Source of the DNA: Nitrospirota bacterium
Lineage (GTDB): Bacteria > Nitrospirota > Thermodesulfovibrionia > Thermodesulfovibrionales > Dissulfurispiraceae
DNA: 64,000 bases
Direction of reading: 5' to 3'
Assembly (NCBI GenBank): GCA_015233365.1
Contig: JADFXU010000002.1
Span: 1 to 64,000 of the forward strand
Positions within the stretch are counted from its first letter, which is position 1, and each line of letters opens with the position of its first letter. This document shows positions 32,354 through 43,905 of this stretch, piece by piece. A program made the position numbers and the translations under genes. The notes under the pieces are model-generated. The model was not told where the DNA came from and did not search any database. It was given only the letters and a program-made list of their open reading frames with translations.

Positions 32354-35300
32354 TTACTCCGCTATTTCTGCTTCTTCGTGTTCAAGCTGCATGGAATAGA
32401 AATCGCCTTTGATGAAGGTGTCCCTGTAGACCTGCATTCCGGAACCTGCCGGAATGACCCTGCCCATAATGACGTTTTCCTTCAGTCCTCTCAGTTCGTC
32501 CACCAGCCCGCTCAGCGCTGCCTCTGTCAGGACCCTTGTGGTCTCCTGGAACGATGCGGCAGATACCCAGCTTTCTGTCGAAAGAGAGGCTTTCGTGATG
32601 CCGAGGAGCAGCGGCCTGCCCTGGGCAGGTCTTCCCCCGTCTCCTCTGACGCGCTCATTCTCTTCGGCGAATACCATTCTGTCGACCTCATCGCCTATCA
32701 GGAATATCGTGTCACCGGGCTCCTCAATACGTATTTTTCTCATCATCTGGCGGACGATAACTTCAATATGTTTATCATTGATAGAGACGCCCTGAAGACG
32801 GTACACCTTCTGAACTTCGTCAACAAGATAGCCCTGCAGTTCCTTAGGGCCGAGTATGTCGAGTATGCTGTGCGGATTTACTGCTCCATCCATCAGCGGC
32901 TCTCCGGCCTTGACCCAGTCCCCTTCGTGGACAGTAACGTGCTTGCCCTTGGGAATCAGGTATTCCCTTGATTCACTGCCGCCTTTCACCAGAACGACCC
33001 GCATGCCTTTATGTGCTCCCCTGAACTCTACAATACCGTCGATTTCACTGACAATCGTCTGTTCCTTGGGCTTCCGGGCCTCGAAAAGCTCGGCAACTCT
33101 CGGCAGACCGCCGGTGATGTCTTTTGTCTTTGTGGTTTCCCTCGGGATCTTGGCAAGAATATCGCCGGGAGCAATGAGGTCCCCCTTGTCAACAAGAATG
33201 TGCGCTCCAGCCGGCAGCTGATACCGGGCAGGGTTGTTGGTGCCGGGACTCTTTACGGTTTTGCCATGGTCATCCTTAATAGAAATTCTGGGTCTCATAT
33301 GGGCCGGATAATCAATAACGACCTTATGAGCGAGACCGGTGGTTTCGTCTACCTCTTCTTTGAAGGTCACGCCTTCGACAATGTCGCCAAGCGCAATCCT
33401 CCCTCCTATTTCCGTCAGGATAGGCGTGGAATATGGGTCCCATTCGACCAGCCGCTGGTTAGACTCCACCTTCTGGCCGTTTTCCACAAATATTCTCGCG
33501 CCGTAAACAAGGTTGTATTTTTCTTTTTCGCGTCCGGTCTTATCGACGATAGCGAGCACGGCGTTGCGGTTGAGAACGATCCGTACACCTTCTTTGGTCT
33601 TAACAGCGCTCACATCTATGAACTTTACAAACCCTGAATTCTTCGGAGCCAGCGTCGCCTGTTCGATGACTTTAGTTGCAGCTCCACCTATATGGAACGT
33701 CCGCATGGTGAGCTGCGTGCCGGGCTCGCCGATGGATTGCGCCGCGATGATGCCTATCGCCTCTCCGATCTCGATCTTACCGCCTCTGGCAAGGTCTCTT
33801 CCGTAGCACTTCCCGCATACTCCGATTTTTGAATGACAGGTTAGAACTGAACGTATCTTCACCCGGTCGATGCCGGTCTCCACAATCTTTTTCGCAAGCT
33901 CGTCATCGATTTCCGCGTTTCTGTTCGCAATGATCTCATTGTTCACGGGGTCTTTGAGCGTCTCCGCAAGGGTCCTGCCGAATATGCGCTCTTCGAGCGA
34001 CTGGATGATCTCCCCTCCCTCAATAAGCGGGATCACTGTAATACCTTCTCTTGTGCCGCAATCTTCCTCGATGAGGATGACGTCCTGGGCGACATCGACG
34101 AGCCTCCTGGTGAGGTATCCCGCATTAGCGGTTTTCAAAGCGGTATCAGCAAGACCTTTACGTGCGCCGTGAGTCGAGATAAAATACTGCAGCGGCGTAA
34201 GGCCCTCCCTGAAGTTGGCGGTAATAGGGGTCTCGATGATCTCACCGGACGGCTTTGCCATCAGGCCTCTCATCCCGGCAAGCTGACGTATCTGGGCCGC
34301 GCTGCCCCTCGCCCCTGAATCAGCCATCATAAAGATGCTGTTGAAAGACCGGCTCTCTTTTATCTCCTCTTCGGACAATGGCTTGCCTTCTTCGGCGCCC
34401 AGTTCTTTCATCATTTCATCGGCGATCTTCTCGGTGACATTCGCCCAGATGTCGATGACTTTGTTATACCGTTCACCCTGAGTAATCAGACCATCGGCAT
34501 ACTGCCGCTGGACTTCCATAACTTCCTGTTCCGCATCTCTGATAAGCTCCGCCTTTTTGGTTGGGACATGCATATCATCAATGCAGATCGAAATGCCGGA
34601 ATTTGTCGCATATTTGAATCCCAGGCGTTCCAGTTCGTTCAGGAATACGACTGTCTCACGTTTCCCCGATACCTTGTGAATATACTCGATCAACTTTCCA
34701 AGTTCTTTCTTTGTCAGTTCCCTGTTAATCGCTTCGAATGGAATGTTCTTGGGCAGTATCTCGCCGAATATGATCCTTCCCACTGTTGTTTCGACAACGC
34801 CGCCGTTCATCCTGACCTTGACGGCCGCATGCTCGTCGATAACGCCGGAGTCATAGGTAATGAGGACATCCTCGGTATCGGCAAAGGTCTTTCCTTCACC
34901 GCGGGCGCCCTTCCTCTTTTTTGTCAGATAATAGAGGCCCAGGACCATGTCCTGTGTCGGGACTACAACAGGCTTTCCATTGGCAGGCGAAAGCAGGTTG
35001 TTTACCGAAAGCATCAGGATTCGCGCCTCTATTTGTGCTTCAACGGACAGCGGGACATGCACAGCCATCTGGTCGCCGTCAAAGTCGGCATTGAATGCCG
35101 TGCAGACGAGAGGGTGCAGCTTGATTGCCTTCCCTTCGACCAGCACAGGATCAAAAGCCTGTATGCCGAGGCGGTGCAGTGTAGGCGCCCGGTTCAGGAG
35201 CACCGGGTGCTCGCTGATCACGTCTTCGAGGGCGTCCCACACCTCGGGACGTTCATTCTCGACAAGCCTTTTTGCCTGCTTTATGGTTGTAGCATAACCT

Positions 35301-36466
35301 TTTTCTTCAAGTTTATTGAACACGAAGGGTTTGAAAAGCTCAAGAGCCATTCGCTTCGGAAGCCCGCATTGGTTCATCTTTAGTTCAGGACCGACCACAA
35401 TGACCGAACGGCCCGAATAATCGACCCTCTTGCCGAGCAGGTTCTGTCTGAAACGGCCCTGCTTGCCCTTGATCATGTCGCTCAGCGATTTCAGGGCGCG
35501 TTTGCCTCCCGCCTTTAATACCTTGGCGCGCTTGCTGTTATCAAAAAGCGCATCCACGGCCTCCTGGAGCATTCTTTTTTCGTTCTTGATAATGACGCTC
35601 GGGGCTTTCAGTTCCATGAGCCGTTTTAGCCTGTTGTTCCTGTTGATGACTCTACGGTAGAGGTCGTTCAGGTCCGAAGTGGCGAAACGGCCGCCGTCGA
35701 GAGGAACAAGAGGTCTCAGATCAGGGGGCAGTACCGGAACGATATCAAGAATCATCCAGTCAGGCTTGTTCTCTGATCTCAGGAAAGATTCCACCGTCTT
35801 TATCCTTTTTGAAAGCTTTCTCTTAACTCCGAGGGACGAGACAGAGTCGATCTTTTCCTTCAACTCCGCCGCAAGCGTTTTAAGGTCAACTTTCCTCAAA
35901 AGTTCGCGGATTGCATCAGCCCCCATGCCTGCCTTGAACCTGCTGCCGAATTCGGCCAGCTTCTTTTTGTGCTCGTCCTCTGAGAGCAGGTCTTTTTCTT
36001 TTAACGGGGTGTCTCCGGCGTCAATTACTATATACTCTTCAAAATAAAGCACCTTCTCAAGCTGCCGTATGGTCATATCGAGGAGCGTCCCGATCCTGCT
36101 CGGCACGCCTCTAAGCAGCCACACATGGGCAACGGGGGTTGCCAGTTCGATGTGCCCCATGCGCTCCCTTCTTACCTTTGACTGTATGACTTCGACCCCG
36201 CATTTATCGCAAATAACGCCGCGATGCTTCATCCGTTTGTATTTGCCGCAGAGACATTCCCAATCTTTTACAGGACCGAATATCTTGGCGCAGAAAAGCC
36301 CGTCGCGTTCGGGCTTGAAGGTGCGGTAATTTATCGTTTCAGGTTTCTTGACTTCCCCATAGGACCATTCCCTGATCTTCTCGGGTGACGCAAGTTTTAT
36401 CCTTATCGCGTCGAAGTCTTTAGGGTTCTTCGGTTTTTGAAAAAGGGCATAAATATCTTCTATCAA
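32354..36466 (-). CDS. rpoC: DNA-directed RNA polymerase beta' subunit
   Basis: 1370 residues. Zinc-finger [23 protein letters not shown] (four Cys) near the N-terminus, the catalytic NADFDGDQM, and a second zinc-binding cluster with [20 protein letters not shown] jaw region and Lys-rich C-terminus follow. It begins with TTG at 36466, overlapping the rpoB stop (TTGA), with GGAGG in the end of rpoB. Last gene of the block. Confidence 0.98.
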   Translation of the reverse strand: MIEDIYALFQKPKNPKDFDAIRIKLASPEKIREWSYGEVKKPETINYRTFKPERDGLFCAKIFGPVKDWECLCGKYKRMKHRGVICDKCGVEVIQSKVRRERMGHIELATPVAHVWLLRGVPSRIGTLLDMTIRQLEKVLYFEEYIVIDAGDTPLKEKDLLSEDEHKKKLAEFGSRFKAGMGADAIRELLRKVDLKTLAAELKEKIDSVSSLGVKRKLSKRIKTVESFLRSENKPDWMILDIVPVLPPDLRPLVPLDGGRFATSDLNDLYRRVINRNNRLKRLMELKAPSVIIKNEKRMLQEAVDALFDNSKRAKVLKAGGKRALKSLSDMIKGKQGRFRQNLLGKRVDYSGRSVIVVGPELKMNQCGLPKRMALELFKPFVFNKLEEKGYATTIKQAKRLVENERPEVWDALEDVISEHPVLLNRAPTLHRLGIQAFDPVLVEGKAIKLHPLVCTAFNADFDGDQMAVHVPLSVEAQIEARILMLSVNNLLSPANGKPVVVPTQDMVLGLYYLTKKRKGARGEGKTFADTEDVLITYDSGVIDEHAAVKVRMNGGVVETTVGRIIFGEILPKNIPFEAINRELTKKELGKLIEYIHKVSGKRETVVFLNELERLGFKYATNSGISICIDDMHVPTKKAELIRDAEQEVMEVQRQYADGLITQGERYNKVIDIWANVTEKIADEMMKELGAEEGKPLSEEEIKESRSFNSIFMMADSGARGSAAQIRQLAGMRGLMAKPSGEIIETPITANFREGLTPLQYFISTHGARKGLADTALKTANAGYLTRRLVDVAQDVILIEEDCGTREGITVIPLIEGGEIIQSLEERIFGRTLAETLKDPVNNEIIANRNAEIDDELAKKIVETGIDRVKIRSVLTCHSKIGVCGKCYGRDLARGGKIEIGEAIGIIAAQSIGEPGTQLTMRTFHIGGAATKVIEQATLAPKNSGFVKFIDVSAVKTKEGVRIVLNRNAVLAIVDKTGREKEKYNLVYGARIFVENGQKVESNQRLVEWDPYSTPILTEIGGRIALGDIVEGVTFKEEVDETTGLAHKVVIDYPAHMRPRISIKDDHGKTVKSPGTNNPARYQLPAGAHILVDKGDLIAPGDILAKIPRETTKTKDITGGLPRVAELFEARKPKEQTIVSEIDGIVEFRGAHKGMRVVLVKGGSESREYLIPKGKHVTVHEGDWVKAGEPLMDGAVNPHSILDILGPKELQGYLVDEVQKVYRLQGVSINDKHIEVIVRQMMRKIRIEEPGDTIFLIGDEVDRMVFAEENERVRGDGGRPAQGRPLLLGITKASLSTESWVSAASFQETTRVLTEAALSGLVDELRGLKENVIMGRVIPAGSGMQVYRDTFIKGDFYSMQLEHEEAEIAE

Positions 36467-39400
36467 CCTAATTCCTCCCTCTTTTTCTTTTTCTCCAGGA
36501 GTTCAACATCGAGTCCTAGACTCTGGAGCTCTTTTATTAATACGTGGAAAGACTCAGGTATTCCGGGTTCCAGTATTGGATCGCCTTTCACGATCGCCTC
36601 GTACATGCGCGACCTTCCGCTGATGTCGTCGCTCTTCACAGTCAGGAATTCCTGGAGCGTATGAGCTGCGCCGTAGGCCTCCAACGCCCAAACTTCCATT
36701 TCACCAAGTCTCTGGCCGCCGAACTGGGCCTTTCCGCCCAACGGCTGCTGCGTTACGAGAGAGTACGGTCCGATGGACCTGGCGTGTATCTTATCGGCGA
36801 CAAGATGGTGCAGCTTCAGAATGTACATGCATCCAACTGTTACCGGCCGCTGGAAGGGCTCACCTGTTCTACCGTCGTGAAGCATTATCTGTCCTGTCGT
36901 AGGGCGGCCCGCTTTTTTCAACAGGTCCTTGATCTCGCTCTCTTTTGCGCCTTCGAAAACAGGCGTAGACACATGCAGGCCGAGAGTTTTTGCGGCCCAG
37001 CCGAGATGAATTTCGAGTATCTGTCCAACGTTCATACGCGAAGGCACGCCCAGGGGGTTCAGAACCAAATCAACGGGAGTGCCGTCCGGGAGATACGGCA
37101 TATCCTCTTCAGGGAGCACCATTGATACAACACCCTTGTTTCCATGGCGCCCGGCCATTTTATCTCCCACCTGTATTTTCCGCTTCATAGCTATGAAAAC
37201 TTTGACCACTTTGTTTACGCCCGGAGACAACTCGTCTCCTTTCTTGATCCTTTCTATGCGCTCCTGGTAGCGTGCTTCAAGTTGTTTGATGTACTGGGTA
37301 GTCGCATTATACAGTGTTTCTATCTGTGTCCTGACATCGGCACTATCTATTTTCACTCTGAGCAGATGATCATCTTTGATCCTGCCCACCTGCGCCTCTG
37401 TCAGCTTCTTGCCTTTCTGTCCTATTTGTTCTTTACTTTTCGGATCAGCGAAATCCTCGGCAAGTTTCTGCTCGACCAACAATTTTCTTATTTTTACAGC
37501 ACGCTCCTCCCTGAGGATCTTGATCTCCTCCTCAAGGTCACGCTGCAGTTTATTTATGTCATCCTCTTCTATGCTCTTTGTACGCTTGTCCTTTTCAACT
37601 CCTTTTCTGGAAAGGACCCTCACGTCGACGATAACGCCTTCTATCCCCGGAGGCACATAAAGGCAGCTTTCCTTGACCTCCTCGGCTTTTTCGCCGAATA
37701 TGGCGCGCAGCAGTTTTTCCTCGGGGGTCAGCATTGTTTCGCCTTTAGGCGTTACCTTGCCGACAAGGATATCGCCGGGCTTTACCTCTGCGCCGATTCT
37801 GATTATGCCGCTTTCGTCCAGATCTTTCAGCGCCTCTTCTCCAACATTCGGGATGTCCCTGGTGATGTCTTCGGGGCCCAGCTTCGTGTCACGGGCCTCA
37901 GCCTCGAACTCTTCAATGTGTATTGAAGTAAACACATCATCTTTTACCAGTCTCTCATTGAGCAGCATCGCATCCTCAAAGTTGTAACCGCCCCAGGGCA
38001 TAAAGGCAATGGTCACATTCTTACCCAGTGCAAGTTCGCCGAGATCGGTTGAGGGTCCGTCAGCCAGCACGCTGCCGGGCTCCACTATGTCCCCAACGTT
38101 GACAATCGGTTTCTGGTTCATGCAGGTGCCCTGGTTGGAGCGGTGGAATTTGACAAGATTGTGAATGTCAACGCCTCCCTCTCCCGAGCCCCTCACCACT
38201 ACCCTGCCGGAATCGACGCTTTCGACGATGCCGGCCCGTTTTGCAAGCACAAGCCACCCCGAATCTTTCGCGGCAGCGTGTTCCATGCCCGTGCCTACAA
38301 TCGGCGCATCCGGTCTCAAAACAGGGACGGCCTGGCGCTGCATATTGGAACCCATAAGTGCCCTGTTTGCGTCGTCATTCTCGAGGAACGGGATCAGTGC
38401 CGCAGATACGCTTACAATTTGCTTGGGCGAAACATCCATGTACTGGACTTCTTCGGGTGTGACGATTCTAAAATCACCGCCCGCCCTCGCCGATACCGCC
38501 TCTCCCACCAGGTGCCCTTTCTTGTCGACCCGGGATGTTGCTTCAGCAATAATGTTACTTTCACCCTGTATGGCGGACAGGTACACGATTTCCTTTGTCA
38601 CACGTCCCTGTTCGACCCTTCTGTAAGGCGCCTCTATGAATCCGAAGTCGTTTATCTTGGCGTACGATGCGAGAGATGTAATAAGTCCTATGTTAGGTCC
38701 TTCAGGCGTCTCGATCGGGCATATCCTGCCGTAGTGTGTAGGATGAACGTCTCTCACTTCAAAGCCGGCCCTTTCCCGCGTCAGTCCTCCGGGGCCCAGA
38801 GCAGACAACCTTCTCTTGTGCGTTATTTCCGACAGGGGATTGGTCTGGTCCATAAACTGGCTTAACTGGCTCGAACCGAAAAACTCCTTCACGGCGGCCA
38901 TTACGGGTTTAGCGTTAATCAGGTCATGGGGCATTGCGCTTTCCAGTTCTGTCAATGTCATTTTTTCCTTGATCGCACGCTCCATGCGCACAAGACCTAT
39001 CCTGAAATGGTTTTCCAGGAGTTCCCCGATTCCGCGTATCCTCCTGTTGCCTAAATGGTCGATATCGTCGACTTCTCCCCTGCCTGTTCTGAGATTGAGC
39101 AGGTAACGCACGATTTCGACAATGTCCTTGTCAGTAAGGACTCTCATGGTCAGAGGCACATCGAGGCCGAGTTTCTCATTGACCTTCAGCCTGCCTACAG
39201 GAGAAAGGTCATACCTCTTGGGGTCGAAAAACAGTCCGTTGAAGAGTTCGCGGGCTGCGTCCTCGGTAGCGGGCTCTCCGGGCCTCAGTTTGCGATAGAT
39301 CTCTTTCAGTGCCTCTTCCTGCTTAGCCACTTTGTCCGTCAGAAGCGTTTCTCTGAACGAAGGCAGGTAGTTCACATTGTCTATAAAGAGCAGAAGAAGC

Positions 39401-40404
39401 TTGCTTATCTTGAGGGAAAGTACCTTATAGAAGACCTCTTCGGTAATTTCCTTGTTCCCGTCGAGAATGATCTCGCCCGTTGAGGGATCGACGATATCGG
39501 TGAGCGTGACCCTGCCGATTATGTCGCTGCCCGATAATGGGATTTCTCTTATCCCGGAAGCTTCCATTTTCTTGAGTGCAGCCTTTGTGATCTTGCTGGC
39601 TTCCTTGACGATTACTTCACCGGTTTTGGATGCAATGATATTCTGTTTCGCCCGCACTCCGGCAAGCACTTCGCTGACCACCCGTGTGTAATCGTCCTTG
39701 CCCTTTATAATTATCTCTTCCACCGGATAGAATGTCCGCAGGAGGTCTTCGTTGGAATAACCGAGGGCCTTCAGCACAATTGTCGCGGGTAATTTCCTCC
39801 GCCGGTCGATCCTTACGTAAAGTATGTCCTTGGAATCGAACTCGAAATCCAGCCAGGAACCCCTCGCCGGAATTGCACGCGCTGTATATAAAAGCCGTCC
39901 GCTCGCATGCGTCTTGCCCTTGTCCGGGGCAAAATAAACGCCGGGGGAACGATGTAACTGGCTTACAATTACCCGCTCGGTGCCGTTTATGATAAAGCTT
40001 CCGGTTTCGGTCATTACGGGCATGTCGCCTATGTAGACTTCCTGCTCCCGGGATTCCTTCAGGCGCTTGTTTCCGCGTTCGTCCTTCTCCCAGATATTAA
40101 GTCTAACCTTGATCCTCAGGGGAGCCGCATAAGTAAGGCCTTTAAGGATGCACTCGCGAGGCGTCAGCTTTGATTCGCTAAGAGTATACGAAATAAACTC
40201 AATAGATGCCGTATCGTTATAATCGGTTATGGGGAAAACGCTGTTGAAAGCCGAATACAGACCTTCATCTGTCAGCTGTTCCTGTGCAACATCCTTCTGC
40301 AGGAACCTTTCGAATGACCTTTTCTGGAATTCTACAAGGTAAGGGACTTCCAGAACCAAAGGAACTTTTCCAAAATCTACTCTCTCTCTCAGAAGATTGG
40401 CCAT
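36463..40404 (-). CDS. rpoB: DNA-directed RNA polymerase beta subunit
   Basis: 1313 residues. Rifampicin region [31 protein letters not shown], catalytic GYNFEDAM, and C-terminal [27 protein letters not shown] are intact (positions in family order). GGAGAGAT lies before ATG 40404. The unusual point is that a heptamer hairpin (40421-40521) separates it from rplL in what is usually one operon. Confidence 0.98.
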   Translation of the reverse strand: MANLLRERVDFGKVPLVLEVPYLVEFQKRSFERFLQKDVAQEQLTDEGLYSAFNSVFPITDYNDTASIEFISYTLSESKLTPRECILKGLTYAAPLRIKVRLNIWEKDERGNKRLKESREQEVYIGDMPVMTETGSFIINGTERVIVSQLHRSPGVYFAPDKGKTHASGRLLYTARAIPARGSWLDFEFDSKDILYVRIDRRRKLPATIVLKALGYSNEDLLRTFYPVEEIIIKGKDDYTRVVSEVLAGVRAKQNIIASKTGEVIVKEASKITKAALKKMEASGIREIPLSGSDIIGRVTLTDIVDPSTGEIILDGNKEITEEVFYKVLSLKISKLLLLFIDNVNYLPSFRETLLTDKVAKQEEALKEIYRKLRPGEPATEDAARELFNGLFFDPKRYDLSPVGRLKVNEKLGLDVPLTMRVLTDKDIVEIVRYLLNLRTGRGEVDDIDHLGNRRIRGIGELLENHFRIGLVRMERAIKEKMTLTELESAMPHDLINAKPVMAAVKEFFGSSQLSQFMDQTNPLSEITHKRRLSALGPGGLTRERAGFEVRDVHPTHYGRICPIETPEGPNIGLITSLASYAKINDFGFIEAPYRRVEQGRVTKEIVYLSAIQGESNIIAEATSRVDKKGHLVGEAVSARAGGDFRIVTPEEVQYMDVSPKQIVSVSAALIPFLENDDANRALMGSNMQRQAVPVLRPDAPIVGTGMEHAAAKDSGWLVLAKRAGIVESVDSGRVVVRGSGEGGVDIHNLVKFHRSNQGTCMNQKPIVNVGDIVEPGSVLADGPSTDLGELALGKNVTIAFMPWGGYNFEDAMLLNERLVKDDVFTSIHIEEFEAEARDTKLGPEDITRDIPNVGEEALKDLDESGIIRIGAEVKPGDILVGKVTPKGETMLTPEEKLLRAIFGEKAEEVKESCLYVPPGIEGVIVDVRVLSRKGVEKDKRTKSIEEDDINKLQRDLEEEIKILREERAVKIRKLLVEQKLAEDFADPKSKEQIGQKGKKLTEAQVGRIKDDHLLRVKIDSADVRTQIETLYNATTQYIKQLEARYQERIERIKKGDELSPGVNKVVKVFIAMKRKIQVGDKMAGRHGNKGVVSMVLPEEDMPYLPDGTPVDLVLNPLGVPSRMNVGQILEIHLGWAAKTLGLHVSTPVFEGAKESEIKDLLKKAGRPTTGQIMLHDGRTGEPFQRPVTVGCMYILKLHHLVADKIHARSIGPYSLVTQQPLGGKAQFGGQRLGEMEVWALEAYGAAHTLQEFLTVKSDDISGRSRMYEAIVKGDPILEPGIPESFHVLIKELQSLGLDVELLEKKKKREELG

Positions 40405-40420
40405 ATCTCTCCTTTTTTTT

Positions 40421-40521
40421 GTGATGCGTAATGCGTCATGAGTGATGAGTAACTGGTAACGCGCAACGAGTCAAAGGAATCTTTCCTTTTTACTCATCGC
40501 GCATTACGCATTACCCGTCAC
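40421..40521. repeat. Heptamer inverted array, TAATGCG/TGATGAG words
   Basis: Left arm TGATGCG, TAATGCG, TCATGAG, TGATGAG. Right arm TTACTCA, TCGCGCA, TTACGCA, TTACCCG. Lies between rplL and rpoB. Confidence 0.9.
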
Positions 40522-40526
40522 GGTTA

Positions 40527-40907
40527 TTATTTGATTTCTACTTTAGCCCCTTCTGCCTCGAGTTTGGCCTTAATTGACTCCGCTTCTTCCTTTGAGACGC
40601 CTGTTTTTACGGGCTTAGGCGAGCTGTCCACCAGATCCTTGGCTTCTTTAAGCCCGAGGCTGGTGAGTTCTCTCACGACTTTGATAACCTGAATTTTCTT
40701 GTCGCCTACCGCCATCAACATAACATCAAAGCTTGATTTTTCCTCGGCAGCGGCGGGCGCGGCTGCGGCCCCCGGAGCTGCAGCAACTGCAACCGGAGCC
40801 GCTGCGGTAACCCCGTAGCGCTCCTCAAATTCCTTGATGAACTGCGACATCTCAAGAATAGTCATATTATCAATAAAGCTGAATACATCGTCCTTTGTGG
40901 CTGCCAT
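40527..40907 (-). CDS. rplL: 50S ribosomal protein L7/L12
   Basis: 126 residues. N-terminal dimerisation domain, the Ala-rich hinge ([19 protein letters not shown]), and C-terminal domain with [24 protein letters not shown] and AEGAKVEIK. Forms the stalk with L10. ATG 40907 follows AAAGGAGGA. Downstream of rplJ, separated by the hairpin at 40929. Confidence 0.97.
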   Translation of the reverse strand: MAATKDDVFSFIDNMTILEMSQFIKEFEERYGVTAAAPVAVAAAPGAAAAPAAAEEKSSFDVMLMAVGDKKIQVIKVVRELTSLGLKEAKDLVDSSPKPVKTGVSKEEAESIKAKLEAEGAKVEIK

Positions 40908-40928
40908 CTAAAACGTCCTCCTTTATAT

Positions 40929-40992
40929 AGTGTCGGTGACCGGTATCAGTGTCAGTCAGGGATTCCTTTACCGACACTGACCCCGGCACTAA
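40929..40992. repeat. Inverted array, GTGTCGG/TGACCGG words
   Basis: Left arm GTGTCGG, TGACCGG, TATCAGT. Right arm TACCGACACTGACCCCGGCAC-like complement. The 7-nt period is less regular. Lies between rplJ and rplL. Confidence 0.7.
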
Positions 40993-41510
40993 TCACTTTT
41001 TTTATTTTTTACAGCATCTAATGCGTACGCAAATTGTGCTACCGTGGCATGAAGTGAGCCTGCCAGTTTCGACAACGGCGCCTGGAATGTCCCAGCCAAC
41101 ATGCCGAGAAGAACATTTCTCGGCGGCAGCTTGGAAAGAGATTTAAGGTCATCGAATGAGAAGAGCTTTCCTTCCACAATGCCGCTCTTGACCTTGAGTT
41201 TGTCGTTCTTCTCCGAATAATCGAGCACTTTTTTTGCGGCAGCCACCGGGTCGTCAAAACCGAAGGCAACCCCGGTCGGGCCGACAAAAAACTCTTTTGC
41301 AGCTTCAACGGGTGTCCCCTGCACGGCTATGTTTATAAGAGTATTTTTGGCAATCTTATACTCTGCGCCGGCTTCCTTCAGGGTCTTGCGCAGTTCCGCG
41401 ATCTCGGCCACTGTCAGTCCCTTGTACTCAGTGAAGACAACAGCTTTGGAACGTGAAAACCTTTCAGTCAGTTCCGCAATTTGTTGGGTTTTCTTTTTCT
41501 TGGTAATCAG
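40989..41510 (-). CDS. rplJ: 50S ribosomal protein L10 (inferred CTG start)
   Basis: With ATG/GTG/TTG starts only, the frame begins at GTG 41411 and gives 140 residues, lacking the conserved N-terminus. Reading upstream in the same frame adds 33 residues (TKKKKTQQIAEL and AVVFTEYKGLTVAEIA) that match the family start, and total length becomes 173. The only fitting start is CTG at 41510, 6 nt after a strong AGGAGG; ATT at 41507 is the alternative. L10 forms the stalk base with L12 and is an autoregulator via its mRNA leader. Confidence 0.9.
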   Translation of the reverse strand: MITKKKKTQQIAELTERFSRSKAVVFTEYKGLTVAEIAELRKTLKEAGAEYKIAKNTLINIAVQGTPVEAAKEFFVGPTGVAFGFDDPVAAAKKVLDYSEKNDKLKVKSGIVEGKLFSFDDLKSLSKLPPRNVLLGMLAGTFQAPLSKLAGSLHATVAQFAYALDAVKNKKSD

Positions 41511-41564
41511 AAGATTCCTCCTTTCCCAGAGACCAGCTTTCAGTTGGCAGTTAAAAGCAAAAAA

Positions 41565-41647
41565 GAAATGTTGAATGTTGAATGCTGAATGTTGAATTAA
41601 TGTAAAGTTCCATAATTTAACATTAAAAATTCAACATTCAACATTTC
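41565..41647. repeat. Heptamer inverted array, GTTGAAT words
   Basis: Left arm GTTGAAT, GTTGAAT, GCTGAAT, GTTGAAT. Right arm four complementary words. It lies inside the rplJ leader, between the candidate L10-binding region and the rplJ start. Confidence 0.88.
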
Positions 41648-41652
41648 TTTCT

Positions 41653-41800
41653 GCTGTAATATCCTCTGCTACTGTCTCGGTAGGCTGGACTGTTGCGCCG
41701 CCAATTAAAGTACACAGCTTGCTGCTCCTGAAGTTTGAAGCCCCCCATCAGATAATGTGAAAAGAGATATCAGCTAAGCCGTACTACCTACTGTCTCTGA
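41653..41800 (-). ncRNA. Candidate L10 (rplJ) mRNA leader
   Basis: On the minus strand, GACAGTAGGTAG near 41797 and CCTACCGAGACAGTAG near 41690-41672 can pair and carry the repeated GACAGTAG found in L10(L12)-binding leaders. The position, between rplA and rplJ, matches the known autoregulatory site. Secondary structure was judged by eye only. Confidence 0.65.
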
Positions 41801-41811
41801 CTCATGAATAA

Positions 41812-41817
41812 TTATAC
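41812..41817 (-). promoter_or_regulatory. Candidate -10 box for rplJL-rpoBC
   Basis: TATAAT on the minus strand just after the rplA stop. Predicted start near 41805 would give a leader of about 295 nt that includes the L10 site. No convincing -35. Confidence 0.45.
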
Positions 41818-41830
41818 AGGCAAAGCCTGT

Positions 41831-42520
41831 TTATCCTACTTTCAGCCCTGTTAAATCGACTTTGATCCCAAGCCCCATGGTGGATGACATGGTGATTTTC
41901 TTAATATACTTCCCTTTTGAAGCAGAGGGCTTGGCCTTGACCACGGATTTCAGGACAGCCATCGTATTTTCAAGGAGCTTTTCCCTGTCGAACGAAACCT
42001 TTCCTACGGTCACATGCACAATGCCCGCTTTTTCCACTTTATATTCCACTTTGCCTGCTTTAATCTCTTTGACTGCCTTGCCGATATCAAACGTTACCGT
42101 ACCCAGCTTTGGATTGGGCATCAGCCCCCTCGGTCCGAGCAATTTGCCAAGTTTGCCGACCATTCCCATTAAATCCGGCGTTGCCACGGCCTTGTCAAAA
42201 TCGAGCCATCCTTTCTGGATTTTCTCGACCATGTCCTCGGCACCGACGAAATCAGCGCCGGCATCCCTCGCCTCTTTTTCCTTCTCGCCTTTCGCAAAGA
42301 CCAGCACACGCACAGGTTTCCCTGTTCCGTAGGGAAGCACAACAGTTCCCCTTACCATCTGGTCGGACTTTTTTGCGTCGACTCCAAGGTTTATTGCGAT
42401 ATCAACTGATTCGTCGAACTTTGTGACTTTATTCTCCTTGACCAACCCTATCGCTTCCTCGACGGTATATTGTTTAAGAGTATCAACCTTTTGCGCTGCA
42501 TTGTCCAGCTTCTTGCCCAT
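41831..42520 (-). CDS. rplA: 50S ribosomal protein L1
   Basis: 229 residues. [42 protein letters not shown] and the C-terminal TMGLGIKVD are family signatures. L1 binds 23S rRNA at the E-site stalk and regulates its own operon. ATG at 42520 is 14 nt after the rplK stop. Confidence 0.98.
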   Translation of the reverse strand: MGKKLDNAAQKVDTLKQYTVEEAIGLVKENKVTKFDESVDIAINLGVDAKKSDQMVRGTVVLPYGTGKPVRVLVFAKGEKEKEARDAGADFVGAEDMVEKIQKGWLDFDKAVATPDLMGMVGKLGKLLGPRGLMPNPKLGTVTFDIGKAVKEIKAGKVEYKVEKAGIVHVTVGKVSFDREKLLENTMAVLKSVVKAKPSASKGKYIKKITMSSTMGLGIKVDLTGLKVG

Positions 42521-42534
42521 TTACCTGGCCCTCC

Positions 42535-42963
42535 TCAATCCTTTATTTCCACACCCATGCTTCTGGCAGTGCCCTTGATCGTACTCATTGCAGACTCAAG
42601 CGATGTGGTATTAAGGTCTGGCAATTTTGTCTTAGCTATCTCTTTCACCTGGGCATTAGTCAAGGCGCCGACCTTGTCCTTGTTTGGAACGCCCGAGCCC
42701 TTCACAATGCCTGAAGCCTTCTTGATCAGTTCGGATGCCGGCGGTGTTTTAAGCACGAATGTAAAAGACCTGTCATTGTAAATGCTTAATACTGCCGGGA
42801 TCAGTGTATCGCCCATGCTCTGGGTCTGAGCATTGAACTGTTTACAGAATTCCATAATATTGATTCCGTGCGGCCCCAGCGCAGGTCCGACAGGGGGTGC
42901 CGGGTTCGCCTTTCCAGCAGGTATCACAAGCTTAACCTGTGCTACTACGTCTTTCTTAGCCAT
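42535..42963 (-). CDS. rplK: 50S ribosomal protein L11
   Basis: 142 residues. [35 protein letters not shown] at the N-terminus and the C-terminal [28 protein letters not shown] rRNA-binding region (both shown in fragments here). GGAGGT lies just before ATG 42963. Downstream of nusG, separated by the hairpin at 42984. Confidence 0.98.
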   Translation of the reverse strand: MAKKDVVAQVKLVIPAGKANPAPPVGPALGPHGINIMEFCKQFNAQTQSMGDTLIPAVLSIYNDRSFTFVLKTPPASELIKKASGIVKGSGVPNKDKVGALTNAQVKEIAKTKLPDLNTTSLESAMSTIKGTARSMGVEIKD

Positions 42964-42983
42964 CTATGACCTCCAAAATTAAG

Positions 42984-43084
42984 ACAGGTGATAGGCTATA
43001 GGCGATAGGCCATAGGTAAAAACAAAAAACATTTTTTCTCTTTTTTTACCCATCGCCTATTGCCTATTGCCCATAGCCTGTTTT
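42984..43084. repeat. Heptamer inverted array, GATAGGC/TATAGGC words
   Basis: Left arm GATAGGC, TATAGGC, GATAGGC, CATAGGT. Right arm ATCGCCT, ATTGCCT, ATTGCCC, ATAGCCT. An AT-rich spacer of about 20-25 nt. Lies between nusG and rplK. Confidence 0.92.
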
Positions 43085-43608
43085 TATGCTTTTTCGACCT
43101 GCGAGAAGGCCAGTTCCACTGGTGTCTGCCTCCCGAATATGCTTACCATGACACGCAGCCTTCCGTGGTCCATATCAACTTCATCCACATAGCCGACAAA
43201 GTTGCTGAAAGGGCCGTCAATAATACGGACGTTTTCGCCCTTTTCATACTGGCTCTTCACCATCGGCGCAGGTCCTTTTTCGATCTGCTGGAGTATGACC
43301 TCGACCTCTTCTTCAGGAAGCGGGACCGGCCTTGCCCCACCTACAAACCCTGTCACACGCGGGGCATTCTTAACCAGGTGCCAGGTGTCGTCATCCAACT
43401 CCATTTCTATGAGGATGTAACCGGGATAAAACTTTCTGTCGCTCTCCCGTTTTTTCTTCCCTTTAAGTTCCACGATTTTCTCCGAGGGAATCAGTATTCT
43501 GGTAATTCTTTCCTCAAGTCCTTTCAACTTGATCTTTTCTTCTATGGAGATCTTTACCTTTTCCTCATAGCCTGAATATGTATGTACAACGTACCAGCTT
43601 TTGCCCAT
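43084..43608 (-). CDS. nusG: Transcription antitermination protein NusG
   Basis: 174 residues. NGN domain with WYVVHTYSGYEEKVK and FYPGYILIEMELDDDTWHLVKN; KOW domain with KGENVRIIDGPFSNFVGYVDEV (fragments in order). Modulates RNA polymerase pausing and Rho. Starts 8 nt after the secE stop. Confidence 0.97.
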   Translation of the reverse strand: MGKSWYVVHTYSGYEEKVKISIEEKIKLKGLEERITRILIPSEKIVELKGKKKRESDRKFYPGYILIEMELDDDTWHLVKNAPRVTGFVGGARPVPLPEEEVEVILQQIEKGPAPMVKSQYEKGENVRIIDGPFSNFVGYVDEVDMDHGRLRVMVSIFGRQTPVELAFSQVEKA

Positions 43609-43616
43609 TGTCCCTC

Positions 43617-43802
43617 TTATTTTACGATCAAACTTACAATTTTTGACAGACTGACGTCGACAATCCCCAGAAACACCGAAACAATAAACACTGTAGTAAT
43701 AACAACCCAGGTAGAGCCAATAAGCTCATCCTTCGATGGATAAGTGACCTTTTTTGCCTCTGTCCTTACTTCCCTGAAAAAGTTCTTGATCTTGTCAAAC
43801 AT
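43617..43802 (-). CDS. secE: Preprotein translocase subunit SecE
   Basis: 61 residues, one C-terminal transmembrane helix and the amphipathic segment VRTEAKKVTYPSKDELIGST before it. Short single-helix form of SecE. Lies between tRNA-Trp and nusG. Confidence 0.96.
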   Translation of the reverse strand: MFDKIKNFFREVRTEAKKVTYPSKDELIGSTWVVITTVFIVSVFLGIVDVSLSKIVSLIVK

Positions 43803-43829
43803 TCCGTCTCCATTTGCCCCTGCTTTTTA

Positions 43830-43905
43830 TGGCAGGCCAGGAGGGATTTGAACCCCCAGCCCTCGGATTTGGAGTCCGATGCTCTGCCGTTAGAGCTACT
43901 GGCCT
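43830..43905 (-). tRNA. tRNA-Trp (CCA)
   Basis: 76 nt including encoded CCA. Acceptor AGGCCAG pairs with CTGGCCT. Anticodon stem TCGGA/TCCGA with loop CTCCAAA gives anticodon CCA. T-arm GGGGG TTCAAAT CCCTC. Its first two bases overlap the rpmG stop codon. Confidence 0.96.
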
